34,865 nt of DNA from Clostridia bacterium (GTDB lineage Bacteria; Bacillota; Clostridia; Oscillospirales; Acutalibacteraceae). Shown here piece by piece: positions 8,525 to 17,476 of this stretch. Each line of letters opens with the position of its first letter. The stretch's first letter is position 1. The stretch spans positions 1 through 34,865 of the forward strand of contig JAFSYM010000055.1 of NCBI GenBank assembly GCA_017450005.1, read 5' to 3'. Below the pieces are notes generated by a model. The model had not been told where the DNA came from, did not search any database, and saw only the letters and a program-made list of their open reading frames with translations. The position numbers and the translations under genes were made by a program.

Positions 8525-9409
8525 ATGAGTTTTTTTGATTCTCTCCAGTCTCTGCTGCACAATATTCTGGCAGTCTTTGCGGATTTTCACTTCAACGACT
8601 TTCTGGATATTCTGCTTGTGGCAGTGCTGCTGTATAACGGTATCCGGCTTGTGCGGCAGACGCGCTCGATGCAGCTGATCAAAGGCCTGATTGTGCTGCT
8701 GCTTGTCTATGGCGGCGTGTCCGTGCTCAAGATGAATGCAAGCGGTTTTTTGTTCAACGAGCTGTTCCGCAACGTGATTCTGGTGCTGATTGTCGTGTTC
8801 CAGCCGGAGATCCGGCATGTGATCGAGTCGATGGGACGCAGCCGCTTTCGCGGCGGTCTGTTCGGGCTGCGCGCGAGCAATGAAAAGATCCGCTACAACG
8901 AGGAGACGGCCGAGACGATTGAGGCGGTATGCCGCGCATGCGCCGAGATGAGCGACCGCAAGATCGGCGTGCTGCTGGTGTTTGAAAAGCAGACGCCGCT
9001 GGCCGAGATTATCCAGACCGGCACGATCGTGGACGCCAGAGTCAGCGAGGAGCTTCTGGGCAACGTCTTTTACCCCAAGGCGCCGCTGCACGACGGCGCG
9101 GCGGTCATCCGCGACAATCGTCTGTGCGCTGCCGGCTGCATCCTGCCGCTGACACAGCACCACAACGCGGTCAGCAGTGCGCTCGGCACACGTCACCGCG
9201 CGGCAATCGGAATGAGCGAGCAGAGCGACGCGGTGATGGTCGTCGTGTCCGAGGAGAACGGCAACATCTCCGTGGCCAAGGAAGGCAGACTGCGCCGCGA
9301 TATTTCGGCAGGCGATCTGCGCGAGGCGCTCGGACAGGAGCTGCTGCTGGCGGAGACGGATGAAAACGAATCCAAGTGGAAGAGCTTCTTAGGGAGGCTG
9401 CATCTATGA
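8525..9409 (+). CDS. cdaA: Membrane diadenylate cyclase
   Basis: This 294-aa enzyme joins two ATP molecules into cyclic di-AMP, the messenger controlling potassium and osmolyte balance and wall homeostasis. Three hydrophobic helices (about 24-41, 51-68, 80-93) anchor it, followed by a cytoplasmic DAC domain with the catalytic motifs D190-G-A (PLHDGAAVI) and R223-H-R (GTRHRAAIG). Length and layout match CdaA/DacA. Start 8525 is preferred to 8510 on promoter and ribosome-binding-site grounds. It overlaps cdaR by an ATGA junction. In Bacillus glmM follows cdaR; here it does not. Confidence 0.96.
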   Translation: MSFFDSLQSLLHNILAVFADFHFNDFLDILLVAVLLYNGIRLVRQTRSMQLIKGLIVLLLVYGGVSVLKMNASGFLFNELFRNVILVLIVVFQPEIRHVIESMGRSRFRGGLFGLRASNEKIRYNEETAETIEAVCRACAEMSDRKIGVLLVFEKQTPLAEIIQTGTIVDARVSEELLGNVFYPKAPLHDGAAVIRDNRLCAAGCILPLTQHHNAVSSALGTRHRAAIGMSEQSDAVMVVVSEENGNISVAKEGRLRRDISAGDLREALGQELLLAETDENESKWKSFLGRLHL

Positions 9410-10701
9410 GCCAAAAAAAGCGTAAACGGATCCCGATCGGGGATTGGCTGAACAATAACAAATTCGTCGCCGTTATGTCGCTGTTTCTCGCCGTGGTGAT
9501 CTGGCTGGTCGTTGCGCTGCAGTTCAGCGACCGCGTCGAGGCGACGCTCACGGACATCCCCGTCACATTCGATACGACGATGACGGATAAACTCGGCCTG
9601 CAAATGTTCGGGCAGACGGATCTGAGCGTGACGGTCACTGTGACCGGCAAGCGGCACGAGATCAGCACGGCCGTGCTGTCGCAGGACGACTTTCTGGTCT
9701 CCGCATCGACGGCAAACGTGACGTCCGCCGACCGGTACACGCTGCCGATCACCGTGCGTGCCAAGGATGAAAACAGAGACATTCAGATCGTCAGCTTTTC
9801 TCCCGCATCCGTGGATATTTACTTTGACTACAACCTGACCGAGAATTTCCCTGTGGAGGTACAGATTGCCGCGCAGGACGATCAGATCTCGGCAGACGGC
9901 TATATCGAGGGCGAACCGATTGTTTCGACGGCGGAGGTGACTGTCTCCGGCGCTGCGGCGGAGGTGCAGAAGATCGCCCGCGTGCTTGCCAAGGTTACGC
10001 TGACGGAGCCTTTGAGCGAGACGACCAAGTTTGAAAAGACGGAGCTTGCCATCGTCAACGAAAACGGCGGCACCGTGCGCAGCACCTATGTGCAGGTCGC
10101 CGACGGCATGAAGGACGTCACGGTGACCGTGCCGATCCTCAAGGTGACGCAGATCAAGCCGACCGTGCGGTTTAAAAATTCACCGTCTTATTTTCTGGAG
10201 CATCCGGTTTCCGTCATTTGTTCCCCGTCCGGCGCGGTCGAGGCGGCCGTGCCGACGGAGCTGCTCGAGAGCACCGACAGTCTGGCGCTGGGCACGATTG
10301 ATTTCTCCAGCATCAAAACCGGACCCAACACCTTCACGTTTCAGGCGCAGGACATTCCGAATATCCGTGTGCTGGACGATATAGATTCCTTCCGCGTCTA
10401 TTTCTCGATAGACGGTTTCCAGTCGCGCAGATTCACCATCCCTGCCGACCGTATCGCATTGAGCGAGCTGCCGGATGACGCTGCGGTGTCGATTCCGGAG
10501 AATACGACGCTGGATGTGACGGTGATCGGACACGCGGACGAGCTTGAAACGCTCACGGCGGACAGCCTGACCGCTACGCTCGACGCCGATGCGCTCGAAG
10601 CGGATGCGGATGCGCAGTCCCTGCCGGTCACGATCAGCGTGACCAACACCACAAGCTGCTGGGTTTCGGGCAGCTACACCGTGCCCATCACGATTTCCTG
10701 A
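9406..10701 (+). CDS. cdaR: YbbR-domain protein, probable CdaA regulator
   Basis: This 431-aa protein has a positively charged N-terminus (MSQKKRKR), one membrane helix (about 21-39, VMSLFLAVVIWLVVAL) and a large extracytoplasmic region of repeated beta-rich YbbR domains of about 80-90 residues each (units beginning near VEATLTDIPV, FPVEVQIAAQ, VTVPILK and RRFTIPADRI). CdaR in Bacillus and Listeria binds CdaA through this architecture and modulates its activity. AGGGAGG at 9390-9396 and the ATGA overlap with cdaA set the start at 9406. I count three to four YbbR units by eye. The pairing with cdaA is the main support for the regulator role. Confidence 0.9.
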   Translation: MSQKKRKRIPIGDWLNNNKFVAVMSLFLAVVIWLVVALQFSDRVEATLTDIPVTFDTTMTDKLGLQMFGQTDLSVTVTVTGKRHEISTAVLSQDDFLVSASTANVTSADRYTLPITVRAKDENRDIQIVSFSPASVDIYFDYNLTENFPVEVQIAAQDDQISADGYIEGEPIVSTAEVTVSGAAAEVQKIARVLAKVTLTEPLSETTKFEKTELAIVNENGGTVRSTYVQVADGMKDVTVTVPILKVTQIKPTVRFKNSPSYFLEHPVSVICSPSGAVEAAVPTELLESTDSLALGTIDFSSIKTGPNTFTFQAQDIPNIRVLDDIDSFRVYFSIDGFQSRRFTIPADRIALSELPDDAAVSIPENTTLDVTVIGHADELETLTADSLTATLDADALEADADAQSLPVTISVTNTTSCWVSGSYTVPITIS

Positions 10702-10703
10702 CG

Positions 10704-12035
10704 ATGAGGACCGCTTGTAAAACGTTTGCCGCACTGCTTCTTTGCCTGCTGCTGGGCGGCTGCACGCTGTTTTCGCCGGTGCGCGATCTGCTCTCTTCGC
10801 CCGCGTTTTCACCGGGCAACGAGGCGCTCAGACGTGCGTTCGAGTCTTCGTTCGGCACGCAGGTGCAGTACTGCACACCGATCAGCGGCGCGTATCTCTC
10901 CGCGTTCGTGGTCGACGATTTCGACGGCGACGACGGCGAGGAAGCGCTGGTTTTCTACCTGCCGGACATTTTTACCTCGACAGTGCACATTGGCGTGCTC
11001 GATTGCGAGGACGGTGTGTGGCTTCGCACGGCGGAGCTGGAGGGCGGCGGCAGCGACGTGTATTCCGTGGAGCGGATCGACCTCGACACGGATGGCAGTA
11101 CGGAGATTGTGCTGTGCTGGAGCACGCCGGATAATTCGCGCGTGATGAGCATTTACGCATGCGCCGACGCGCCGTTTTCACTGCAGCGGCTCTCGGAGCA
11201 GGCCTATACCGAAAAACTGCTTGCTGATTTTAACAGCGACGGCAGAACGGAAATCTTCACACTCTCCCTGTATTCCGAGGCGGGCAGCCAGACAGCGCGT
11301 GCGCGCATGTCCGAAAAAAGCGGCGCGCGCATTGCATTGCTTGACCAGATCGAGCTGGACGGCAAGGTCAGCGGTTATGCGGGCGTCCTGATGCAAAAGA
11401 CGGACTTCGGCTGTGTGCTCTACGCGGACGCGTACAAGGGCGAGGCGCAGATGATTACCGAGGTGATCCGGTTCGACGCAGCAGCCTCCTCCATGACGGC
11501 GCCGCTGCTTGATGCGCAGACGCGCACCAACGAGCGCACATGGCGCAGCGCGGCGATCCGTTGCCGCGACATGGACGGCGACGGCGTGCCGGAGATCCCG
11601 TGCCAGCGCGACGCTTTGCCCGGCGCCGAAGCGCTGCGCGGCGATACGCTGCGCGCCTATACGGTCTATCTCACACATTGGTGTGCTTTTCGGGGCGACG
11701 AGCTGGTTCCCGTCGCGGACTGCCTTGTGCACGAGGATTTGCGCTGGCAGTTCCGCATTCCGGACGATCTGCGCGCGCGTTTCACGCTGCGTGTCGATCC
11801 CGACGCCGATACATGGAGTTTTATAGAATTTGATCCCGATACAAGCGCACACGGCACGCATCTGTTCAGTGTGGCATTCACGACGCGTGCGCAGTGGGTG
11901 AAAGAACGCGGGAGCGTGTATGCATCGTACAAGCTGCTGCGTTCAGAGCGCGAGGATGTGCTGCTGCTTTACGAAGCGCAGGATTCCGAAATGCTGTCGA
12001 CGCTTTCTGATGCGTTTACATATATGCAGCCATAG
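10704..12035 (+). CDS. Lipoprotein with FG-GAP/VCBS-like Asp-rich repeats
   Basis: This 443-aa protein starts with a lipoprotein signal peptide ending in LLGGC (lipidation Cys20), so it should be anchored on the outer face of the membrane. Four calcium-loop-like motifs recur: DDFDGDDGEE (71-80), DLDTDGSTEI (126-135), DFNSDGRTEI (175-184) and DMDGDGVPEI (289-298). These resemble FG-GAP/VCBS blades of beta-propellers. Function is unknown; ligand sensing or protein binding at the envelope is a guess. It begins 2 bases after cdaR and its stop overlaps the ribosome-binding site of the response regulator, so it is co-transcribed with both systems. No strong ribosome-binding site precedes ATG 10704, consistent with coupling to cdaR translation. 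Confidence 0.8.
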   Translation: MRTACKTFAALLLCLLLGGCTLFSPVRDLLSSPAFSPGNEALRRAFESSFGTQVQYCTPISGAYLSAFVVDDFDGDDGEEALVFYLPDIFTSTVHIGVLDCEDGVWLRTAELEGGGSDVYSVERIDLDTDGSTEIVLCWSTPDNSRVMSIYACADAPFSLQRLSEQAYTEKLLADFNSDGRTEIFTLSLYSEAGSQTARARMSEKSGARIALLDQIELDGKVSGYAGVLMQKTDFGCVLYADAYKGEAQMITEVIRFDAAASSMTAPLLDAQTRTNERTWRSAAIRCRDMDGDGVPEIPCQRDALPGAEALRGDTLRAYTVYLTHWCAFRGDELVPVADCLVHEDLRWQFRIPDDLRARFTLRVDPDADTWSFIEFDPDTSAHGTHLFSVAFTTRAQWVKERGSVYASYKLLRSEREDVLLLYEAQDSEMLSTLSDAFTYMQP

Positions 12036-12046
12036 GAGGTTTGCGT

Positions 12047-12745
12047 ATGAAAAAGGTACTGGTTGCGGAGGACGAGGCATCCATACGCGAGTTTGTCGTC
12101 ATCAATCTGGAGCGCGCCGGCTATACGGTGCTGCAGGCGGCAGACGGCGCCGAGGCGCTGCGACTGTTCGCGCAGGAGGGCGACACGCTCGACGTCGCTA
12201 TTCTGGACATCATGATGCCGCATGTGAGCGGACTGGAGGTCTGCAAGGCGCTGCGCGCGCAAAACAGCAACATCGGCATCATCATGCTCACGGCCAGGAC
12301 GCAGGAAATGGACAAAGTAACGGGTCTGCTGACAGGCGCCGACGACTATGTGACCAAGCCGTTCTCTCCGTCGGAGCTGATGGCGCGTGTCGACGTGCTG
12401 TATCGGCGCGTTGCAATGGGCAGAGACGGTCAGACGCATCCCGAGCAGGTGCGTACCTGCGGCGCTTTTGTGCTCGATCTGCGCGGCAGGACGCTGCTGA
12501 AACACGGCGTGCCGATCGAATTGACGCAGGTCGAATTTCAAATGATCGAGTATTTCTTTGAAAACCCCGGCGCAGCGCTGACGCGCGCGGACATTCTGCA
12601 CCGCGTATGGGGCGCCGACTACTACGGCGAGGACAAGATTGTGGACGTCAACGTTCGTCGCCTTCGTATGAAGGTGGAAGACGATCCTTCCGCACCGCAG
12701 CATCTGCAGACGGTTTGGGGCGTGGGATACCGATGGCTCGGATGA
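12047..12745 (+). CDS. OmpR/PhoB-family response regulator
   Basis: This 232-aa protein has a receiver domain with acidic pocket residues (VAEDE, 6-10), phosphoacceptor D54 (AILDIMMP), the switch region IIMLTAR and Lys in YVTKPFSP. A winged-helix DNA-binding domain follows (about 130-232) with LTQVEFQMIEYF, ADILHRVWG, VDVNVRRLRMKVE and a C-terminal VWGVGYRW. It should bind DNA when phosphorylated by the adjacent kinase. TAGGAGGT at 12033-12040 gives 6-base spacing to ATG 12047, so the TTG at 12041 is not favoured. Target genes cannot be told from this window; regulation of the upstream envelope genes is possible but unproved. Confidence 0.95.
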   Translation: MKKVLVAEDEASIREFVVINLERAGYTVLQAADGAEALRLFAQEGDTLDVAILDIMMPHVSGLEVCKALRAQNSNIGIIMLTARTQEMDKVTGLLTGADDYVTKPFSPSELMARVDVLYRRVAMGRDGQTHPEQVRTCGAFVLDLRGRTLLKHGVPIELTQVEFQMIEYFFENPGAALTRADILHRVWGADYYGEDKIVDVNVRRLRMKVEDDPSAPQHLQTVWGVGYRWLG

Positions 12746-14181
12746 GAAAGCAAATGGGCGTGATCACACGCCGGTGGCTGCTGAAAACGTTCGGACTGAT
12801 TACGCTGCTGATGGCACTGATTGTGGTATCGCTCTCTGCCGTGCTGCACGTCTTTTACTACAACGCCGTGCGCAATATCCTCTCGTCCGGCTACAACAGC
12901 AGTGTCGCGCGCGAGTTTGCGGCGACGTCGGACGAGGACTTCAACCGCGCCGCACGCAGTTTCATCCGTACCTATGGCGCACACGACACGGTGGACGTGT
13001 GGGTGATCGACCGCAGCGGAAAGGTTGTGGCGACGTCCGACGGCTTCCGTGCGCCGGACGACTTGCGGATGGATGACTATACCGAAGCGCTCAAGGCGGA
13101 AACGCGCAGCGCATCGTGGATCGGCCGCACACCGGGCGGCGAGCGGATGATGGCAATGACGTTTCTGCTCGGAAACGGACAGGGCGCGCAAAGTCCCGCG
13201 CTGCGGTTTTCCACCTCGCTCACGCGCGTGGACGCGCAGCTTCGCGCGGACGTGCTGCTTCTGATCGGCGTGAGCGCCGCGGCGATTCTGCTCGCGCTGC
13301 TGCCCAGTACGCTGTATATTGAAAAGATCGTGCGCGCCGTCTGCATGACGACCGAAGCGGCGGACAGAATCGCCAAGGGCGACTACAGCACACGCATTGA
13401 CTATACCGACCGCGACGAGATTGGCGCGCTGTGCGAAGCGGTGCGTCACATGGCCGAGGAGATCGGCACGGCGGACAGGATGAAGAATGAGTTTATTTCA
13501 ACCGTTTCTCACGAGCTTCGCACGCCGCTGACCGCGATCCGCGGCTGGGGCGAGACGCTGCGGCAGGCGGGTACAGACGACCCGGCGCTCATGCAGCGCG
13601 GCGTGGACGTCATACTCCACGAGACGAAACGGCTGGGCGGCATGGTCGAGGATCTGCTGGATTTCTCGCGTATGCAGAGCGGACGGCTCGAACTGCGCCT
13701 GTCGCAGACGGACATGGTGCATGTGCTCGAAGAAGCGCTGCAAACGTTTCGCGCCCGTGCCGGCCGCGAGGGAAAGCGGCTGCTGTATGCCGCGGGCGCG
13801 GTCGAAGCGGTTTTGTATGCAGACGCCGACCGCATCACGCAGGTGTTCGTCAATGTGATCGACAATGCTTTTAAATACACCGACGCGGGCGGGACGATCC
13901 GCGTGCAGACGTGTGTGCGCAGCGACAGCTTCCACGTGTGTGTGCGCGATACGGGACGCGGCATTGCCGCACAGGATCTGCCGCATGTAAAAGAAAAATT
14001 CTATAAGGCCGACCACACAGCCCCCGGTTCCGGGATCGGACTGGCCGTTGCGGACGAGATCGTTCGCCGCCACGGCGGGACGCTGGATATCGAGAGCGTC
14101 CGGGGCGAGGGGACAGCCGTTACGATTACGCTTCCGCTTTCGCGGAAAGAGGAAAGGAGTCCGGATCATGGGCAAGAATAA
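12733..14181 (+). CDS. Sensor histidine kinase
   Basis: This protein of about 482 aa is the partner of the response regulator. It has a membrane helix at about 15-37, an extracytoplasmic domain of about 130 residues, a second helix at about 172-195 (VLLLIGVSAAAILLALLPS), a HAMP domain, the HisKA phosphorylation site H260 (STVSHELRTPLTAIRG), and an ATP-binding domain with the N box VIDNAFKYTD (N378), G1 DTGRGI and G2 GSGIGLAV. Layout is like PhoR/ResE/WalK, but no PAS domain is evident between HAMP and HisKA. ATG 12733 or 12742 could be the start; both overlap the regulator gene. Its 3' end overlaps the DUF1385 gene by 14 bases. The signal is unknown. Confidence 0.95.
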   Translation: MARMRKQMGVITRRWLLKTFGLITLLMALIVVSLSAVLHVFYYNAVRNILSSGYNSSVAREFAATSDEDFNRAARSFIRTYGAHDTVDVWVIDRSGKVVATSDGFRAPDDLRMDDYTEALKAETRSASWIGRTPGGERMMAMTFLLGNGQGAQSPALRFSTSLTRVDAQLRADVLLLIGVSAAAILLALLPSTLYIEKIVRAVCMTTEAADRIAKGDYSTRIDYTDRDEIGALCEAVRHMAEEIGTADRMKNEFISTVSHELRTPLTAIRGWGETLRQAGTDDPALMQRGVDVILHETKRLGGMVEDLLDFSRMQSGRLELRLSQTDMVHVLEEALQTFRARAGREGKRLLYAAGAVEAVLYADADRITQVFVNVIDNAFKYTDAGGTIRVQTCVRSDSFHVCVRDTGRGIAAQDLPHVKEKFYKADHTAPGSGIGLAVADEIVRRHGGTLDIESVRGEGTAVTITLPLSRKEERSPDHGQE

Positions 14182-15256
14182 ACAAAAGAATGCGTCGTGC
14201 CGGTATCTGGCCACAGTCGGCGGCCAGGCGCTGATGGAGGGCATCATGATGAACGGGCCGAAGGGCGCGGCGATGGCGCTGCGTATGCCGGACGGCTCGA
14301 TCGAGGTGACGCCGAAGCACCCGAAGCGTCTGCGCGACAAGTATAAATTCTGTGCGCTGCCGTTCATCCGCGGGCCGATTGCGTTTGTGGAAAACATGAT
14401 TTTCGGCTATCAGTGCCTGATGGAGTCGGCGGAAAAGACGAGTTTCGATCCGAATGCGCCGCAGGAAGAGGAAATGTCCAAGCTCGACCGGTGGCTGACC
14501 GACCACTTCGGGCCGAAGATGATGTCCGTGATCGGGATCATCTCCATGGTGCTCGGTTTTGCGCTGTCGTTCGGCTTGTTTATCGCGCTGCCGTCCTATG
14601 CGTTCAAGGGACTGCAGGCGCTCACGCAGATCAGTGTGCTGTGGCGTCCGCTGATCGAGGGCGCGATCAAGATCGTCATCTTTGTCGGCTATATGGCGGC
14701 CGTCTCCCAGATGAAGGAGATGAAGCGGCTGTTCATGTATCACGGCGCGGAGCATAAGTCCATCTTCTGCCTGGAGGCAGGGGAGGAGCTCACGGTGGAG
14801 AACGTGCGCAAGCAGCGCCGTTTTCATCCGCGCTGCGGCACGAGCTTCCTGTTCGTGACCATCATCCTGAGTATTCTGCTGGCGGCGGTCATGTCGGTGA
14901 TTTTCTACGGCACCAAGATCACGGAAATCACCATTCTCTGGGTGCTGCTCAAGCTCCTGCTGCTGCCGATCATCATGAGTGTCGGCTTCGAGTTCATCCG
15001 TTATGCGGGCAAGCACGACAATGTGTTTGTGTCGATCTGTGCCGCGCCGGGTCTGTGGATGCAGCGCATCACGACCAAGGAACCGACCGACGACATTATC
15101 GAAGTGGGCATCGCCGCGCTCAAGGCCGTGCTCGACGATGAAGCGGCGCAGACTTCGGCGCCTGCGGCCGAACCGGAATCGCCGCTGTCGGACATTCCGG
15201 ATCTGCAGACGATTGTGGATGAAGTGACCAATCAGGACGGCGCAGATGCGCAGTAA
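14168..15256 (+). CDS. DUF1385 (YqhQ-like) membrane protein
   Basis: This 362-aa protein matches the DUF1385 family, described as predicted metal-dependent but without an established function that I know. Conserved blocks are visible: GGQALMEGIMMNGP near the N-terminus, HGAEHKSIFCLEAGEELT, and RFHPRCGTSFLFV. Hydrophobic helices occur near residues 117-142, 156-182 and 236-285. An acidic Ala/Pro-rich tail ends the protein. GGAAAGGAG at 14151-14159 precedes ATG 14168, giving a 14-base overlap with the kinase gene. It overlaps prmC by 11 bases, the familiar Firmicutes neighbourhood of this family, although prfA is missing here. Confidence 0.9.
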   Translation: MGKNKQKNASCRYLATVGGQALMEGIMMNGPKGAAMALRMPDGSIEVTPKHPKRLRDKYKFCALPFIRGPIAFVENMIFGYQCLMESAEKTSFDPNAPQEEEMSKLDRWLTDHFGPKMMSVIGIISMVLGFALSFGLFIALPSYAFKGLQALTQISVLWRPLIEGAIKIVIFVGYMAAVSQMKEMKRLFMYHGAEHKSIFCLEAGEELTVENVRKQRRFHPRCGTSFLFVTIILSILLAAVMSVIFYGTKITEITILWVLLKLLLLPIIMSVGFEFIRYAGKHDNVFVSICAAPGLWMQRITTKEPTDDIIEVGIAALKAVLDDEAAQTSAPAAEPESPLSDIPDLQTIVDEVTNQDGADAQ

Positions 15257-16088
15257 CGATTACCGTGCGCTGCTGAAGGCAGGCGAGGACGCGCTGACCG
15301 ACGCCGGGCTGGAAGACGCGCCGTTCGATGCGCGTTGTCTGCTCGAAAAAAGCGCGGGACTCGACCGCACGCATCTGATTCTGTCCTACGGCGAGCGTGT
15401 GCCCGACGATGTGCGGGCAGCGTACACGTCGGCGATTGCGCGCCGTGCGGCCGGAGAGCCGCTGCAGTACATTCTCGGCGCGTGGGACTTCTGCGGCCAT
15501 ACGTTCGCGGTGCGCGCGGGTGTGCTGATTCCCCGGCCGGAGACGGAGTTTCTGGTGCAGAAAGCTGCCTCTTTGCTGCCGCCGGGCGGCGTGCTGTACG
15601 ACGTGTGCGCAGGCACGGGCTGCATCGGTCTGAGTGTCGCGCTGCGTCGGCCGGACACGCAGGTCTATCTGTTTGAAAAATATCCGTCGCCCTTTTCCTG
15701 TATGCAGGAAAATATTTGTGCGCATTCTGCACAAAATGTTCATGCGGTTTTGTGTGATATGCTGCAAGGCGCGCCGGACGACGTGCCGGCGCCGGACGGG
15801 ATTGTGTCCAACCCGCCGTATATCCGCACGTCGGAGATGGCGTCTCTGCAGCGCGAAGTACGCCGCGAGCCGCGCGAGGCGCTCGACGGCGGCGAAGACG
15901 GCTGTGTGTTTTACCGCGCGCTGCAAGCGCTTTGGTTCCCGCTGCTGAGGGAGGGCGGTTTTATGAGTATGGAATGCGGCGAAGGACAGCCGCAGGCGGT
16001 TGCCGCGCTGTTCGGCGGCGCGCTGATCGAGCCGGATTACCTCGGTACGGCGCGTTTTGTGACCGCATTTCGGAATGGAAAGGATTGA
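15246..16088 (+). CDS. prmC: Peptide chain release factor N5-glutamine methyltransferase
   Basis: This 280-aa enzyme methylates the Gln of the GGQ motif in release factors RF1 and RF2, using S-adenosylmethionine. The N-terminal helical domain (GEPLQYILGAWDFCG) binds the release factor. The Rossmann domain has IPRPETEFLV, the SAM-binding VCAGTGCIGLSVA (normally DLGTGSGAI-like) and the catalytic N189-P-P-Y (SNPPYI). Length is normal. It overlaps the DUF1385 gene by 11 bases and has no strong ribosome-binding site, suggesting translational coupling. prfA, its usual partner, is not in the window. Confidence 0.95.
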   Translation: MRSNDYRALLKAGEDALTDAGLEDAPFDARCLLEKSAGLDRTHLILSYGERVPDDVRAAYTSAIARRAAGEPLQYILGAWDFCGHTFAVRAGVLIPRPETEFLVQKAASLLPPGGVLYDVCAGTGCIGLSVALRRPDTQVYLFEKYPSPFSCMQENICAHSAQNVHAVLCDMLQGAPDDVPAPDGIVSNPPYIRTSEMASLQREVRREPREALDGGEDGCVFYRALQALWFPLLREGGFMSMECGEGQPQAVAALFGGALIEPDYLGTARFVTAFRNGKD

Positions 16089-16094
16089 AAAACA

Positions 16095-16754
16095 ATGCTG
16101 CTTGAGCTGATTCGCAACGGGTTTTCCGTCCAGACGGTGGCGGGACTTGCGTCCAGCATCTTCGTTGTGTTCTGTACGCTGCCGATCCACGAGTTCGCAC
16201 ACGCGTTTGTGGCGGATCGTCTGGGTGATCCGACGGCGCGCCGCAACGGCCGGCTGACGATCAACCCTTTGGCGCATCTCGACTGGCTGGGCTGCCTGAT
16301 GATCGTGCTGGTCGGTTTCGGCTATGCCAAGCCCGTGCCGGTCAATATGCGCAATTTCAAAAATCCTAAGGCAGGCATGGCGGCTGTCGCGTTTGCAGGG
16401 CCTTTGTCCAACCTTATTATGGCGCTGGTGTTCCTGATCCTGCGCTGGGTGTTCGGACTGTATGTGGCCGGGGACTTTTCGGAGATTCTGACATGGTTCT
16501 TTTTCTACGCGGCCTATATCAACGTCTCGCTTGCCGTGTTCAACCTTCTGCCGATTCCGCCGCTGGACGGCTCGCGCATTGCCACGGCGCTGATTCTGAA
16601 CAAGTACTACTACAAGATCATGCAGTATGAGCGCTATATCATGATCGGCCTGTTTGTGCTGCTGCTGACGGGACTTCTCGGCCGTCCGCTGGCGCTGCTG
16701 TCGAACGCGGCGATCAACGGGATGAATAAACTGGTCGGTTCGTTTTTCATGTGA
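16095..16754 (+). CDS. Site-2-protease-type M50 metalloprotease
   Basis: This 219-aa polytopic membrane protein is a small M50-family peptidase of the kind that may cleave substrates within the membrane. The zinc site is H32-E33-x2-H36 (PIHEFAHAF) and the third ligand is probably D158 in NLLPIPPLDGSRI. Hydrophobic helices lie near 14-30, 62-77, 92-118, 126-150 and 175-197. It lacks PDZ or CBS domains, so it is the minimal form. Substrate unknown. Its TGA overlaps the ribosome-binding site of scpA; this M50-scpA-scpB order is frequent in Clostridia. Confidence 0.93.
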   Translation: MLLELIRNGFSVQTVAGLASSIFVVFCTLPIHEFAHAFVADRLGDPTARRNGRLTINPLAHLDWLGCLMIVLVGFGYAKPVPVNMRNFKNPKAGMAAVAFAGPLSNLIMALVFLILRWVFGLYVAGDFSEILTWFFFYAAYINVSLAVFNLLPIPPLDGSRIATALILNKYYYKIMQYERYIMIGLFVLLLTGLLGRPLALLSNAAINGMNKLVGSFFM

Positions 16755-16762
16755 GGTGACGC

Positions 16763-17473
16763 ATGGAAAAACTGTCCTATAAAATTGATGTATTTGAAGG
16801 CCCGATGGATCTGCTGCTGCACTTAATCAGCAAGCACAAGGTGAGCATCAACGACGTGCCGATCCTCGATCTGGTCGAGCAGTATCTCGACTACGTGCGG
16901 CAGATGCAGCAGGAGGATCTGGATATCGCCAGCGAGTTTTTGGAGATGGCCGCAAGGCTTGTCTATATCAAGACCGTCTCGCTCCTGCCCGTGCATGAGG
17001 AAGCGGAAGAGCTGGAGAAAGAGCTGCGCGGCGAGTTGCTCGCGTACCAGGACTGCAAGATCCTTGCGGGCAAGCTGCAGAAGCAGGCCAACGGGTTCGG
17101 CTATTTTGAACGCGAACCGGTCAAGTTCCCGCCGGATATGCGCTACACGCGCTCACACGAGCCGTACGAAATCTACAAAGCGTATATCTCCGCCGTGGGA
17201 AAGGGGAAGCGCCGTCTGCCGCCTCCGGTCGAGGCGTTCTCGCGCATTGTGGCGCACCGCATCGTATCGGTCGCCTCGCGCATTTCGTTCCTGCTGGATA
17301 CACTGCGCGGCGGTCGGCAGAATTTCGTCTCGCTGTTTGCGCACTCCGGTTCGCGCTCGGAGATGGTCGCCACATTTCTGGCGGTGCTCTCGCTGGCCAA
17401 GGCCAAGCGCGTGACGATCGAGGGCGACGGTGAAAACGCCGTGATCGAACTGACGAAAACGACGGAGGGATAA
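16763..17473 (+). CDS. scpA: Segregation and condensation protein A (kleisin)
   Basis: This 236-aa protein is the kleisin subunit of the SMC-ScpA-ScpB condensin. It bridges the SMC heads and recruits ScpB for chromosome organisation. The N-terminal SMC-neck-binding part has the family signature VFEGPMDLLLHLISKHKVSINDVPI, described here by its start near residue 9; SEFLEMAARLVYIKTVSLLP follows near 53. A C-terminal winged helix (about 180-236) binds the other SMC head. GAGGTGA at 16753-16759 sets the start. Three bases separate it from scpB. Confidence 0.97.
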   Translation: MEKLSYKIDVFEGPMDLLLHLISKHKVSINDVPILDLVEQYLDYVRQMQQEDLDIASEFLEMAARLVYIKTVSLLPVHEEAEELEKELRGELLAYQDCKILAGKLQKQANGFGYFEREPVKFPPDMRYTRSHEPYEIYKAYISAVGKGKRRLPPPVEAFSRIVAHRIVSVASRISFLLDTLRGGRQNFVSLFAHSGSRSEMVATFLAVLSLAKAKRVTIEGDGENAVIELTKTTEG

Positions 17474-17476
17474 CCA

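Noticed and set aside
14132-14147. TTCCGC-TTTC-GCGGAA hairpin at the end of the kinase gene
   Set aside because: It lies inside coding sequence, is only six pairs long, leaves the DUF1385 ribosome-binding site free and has no U-tract.
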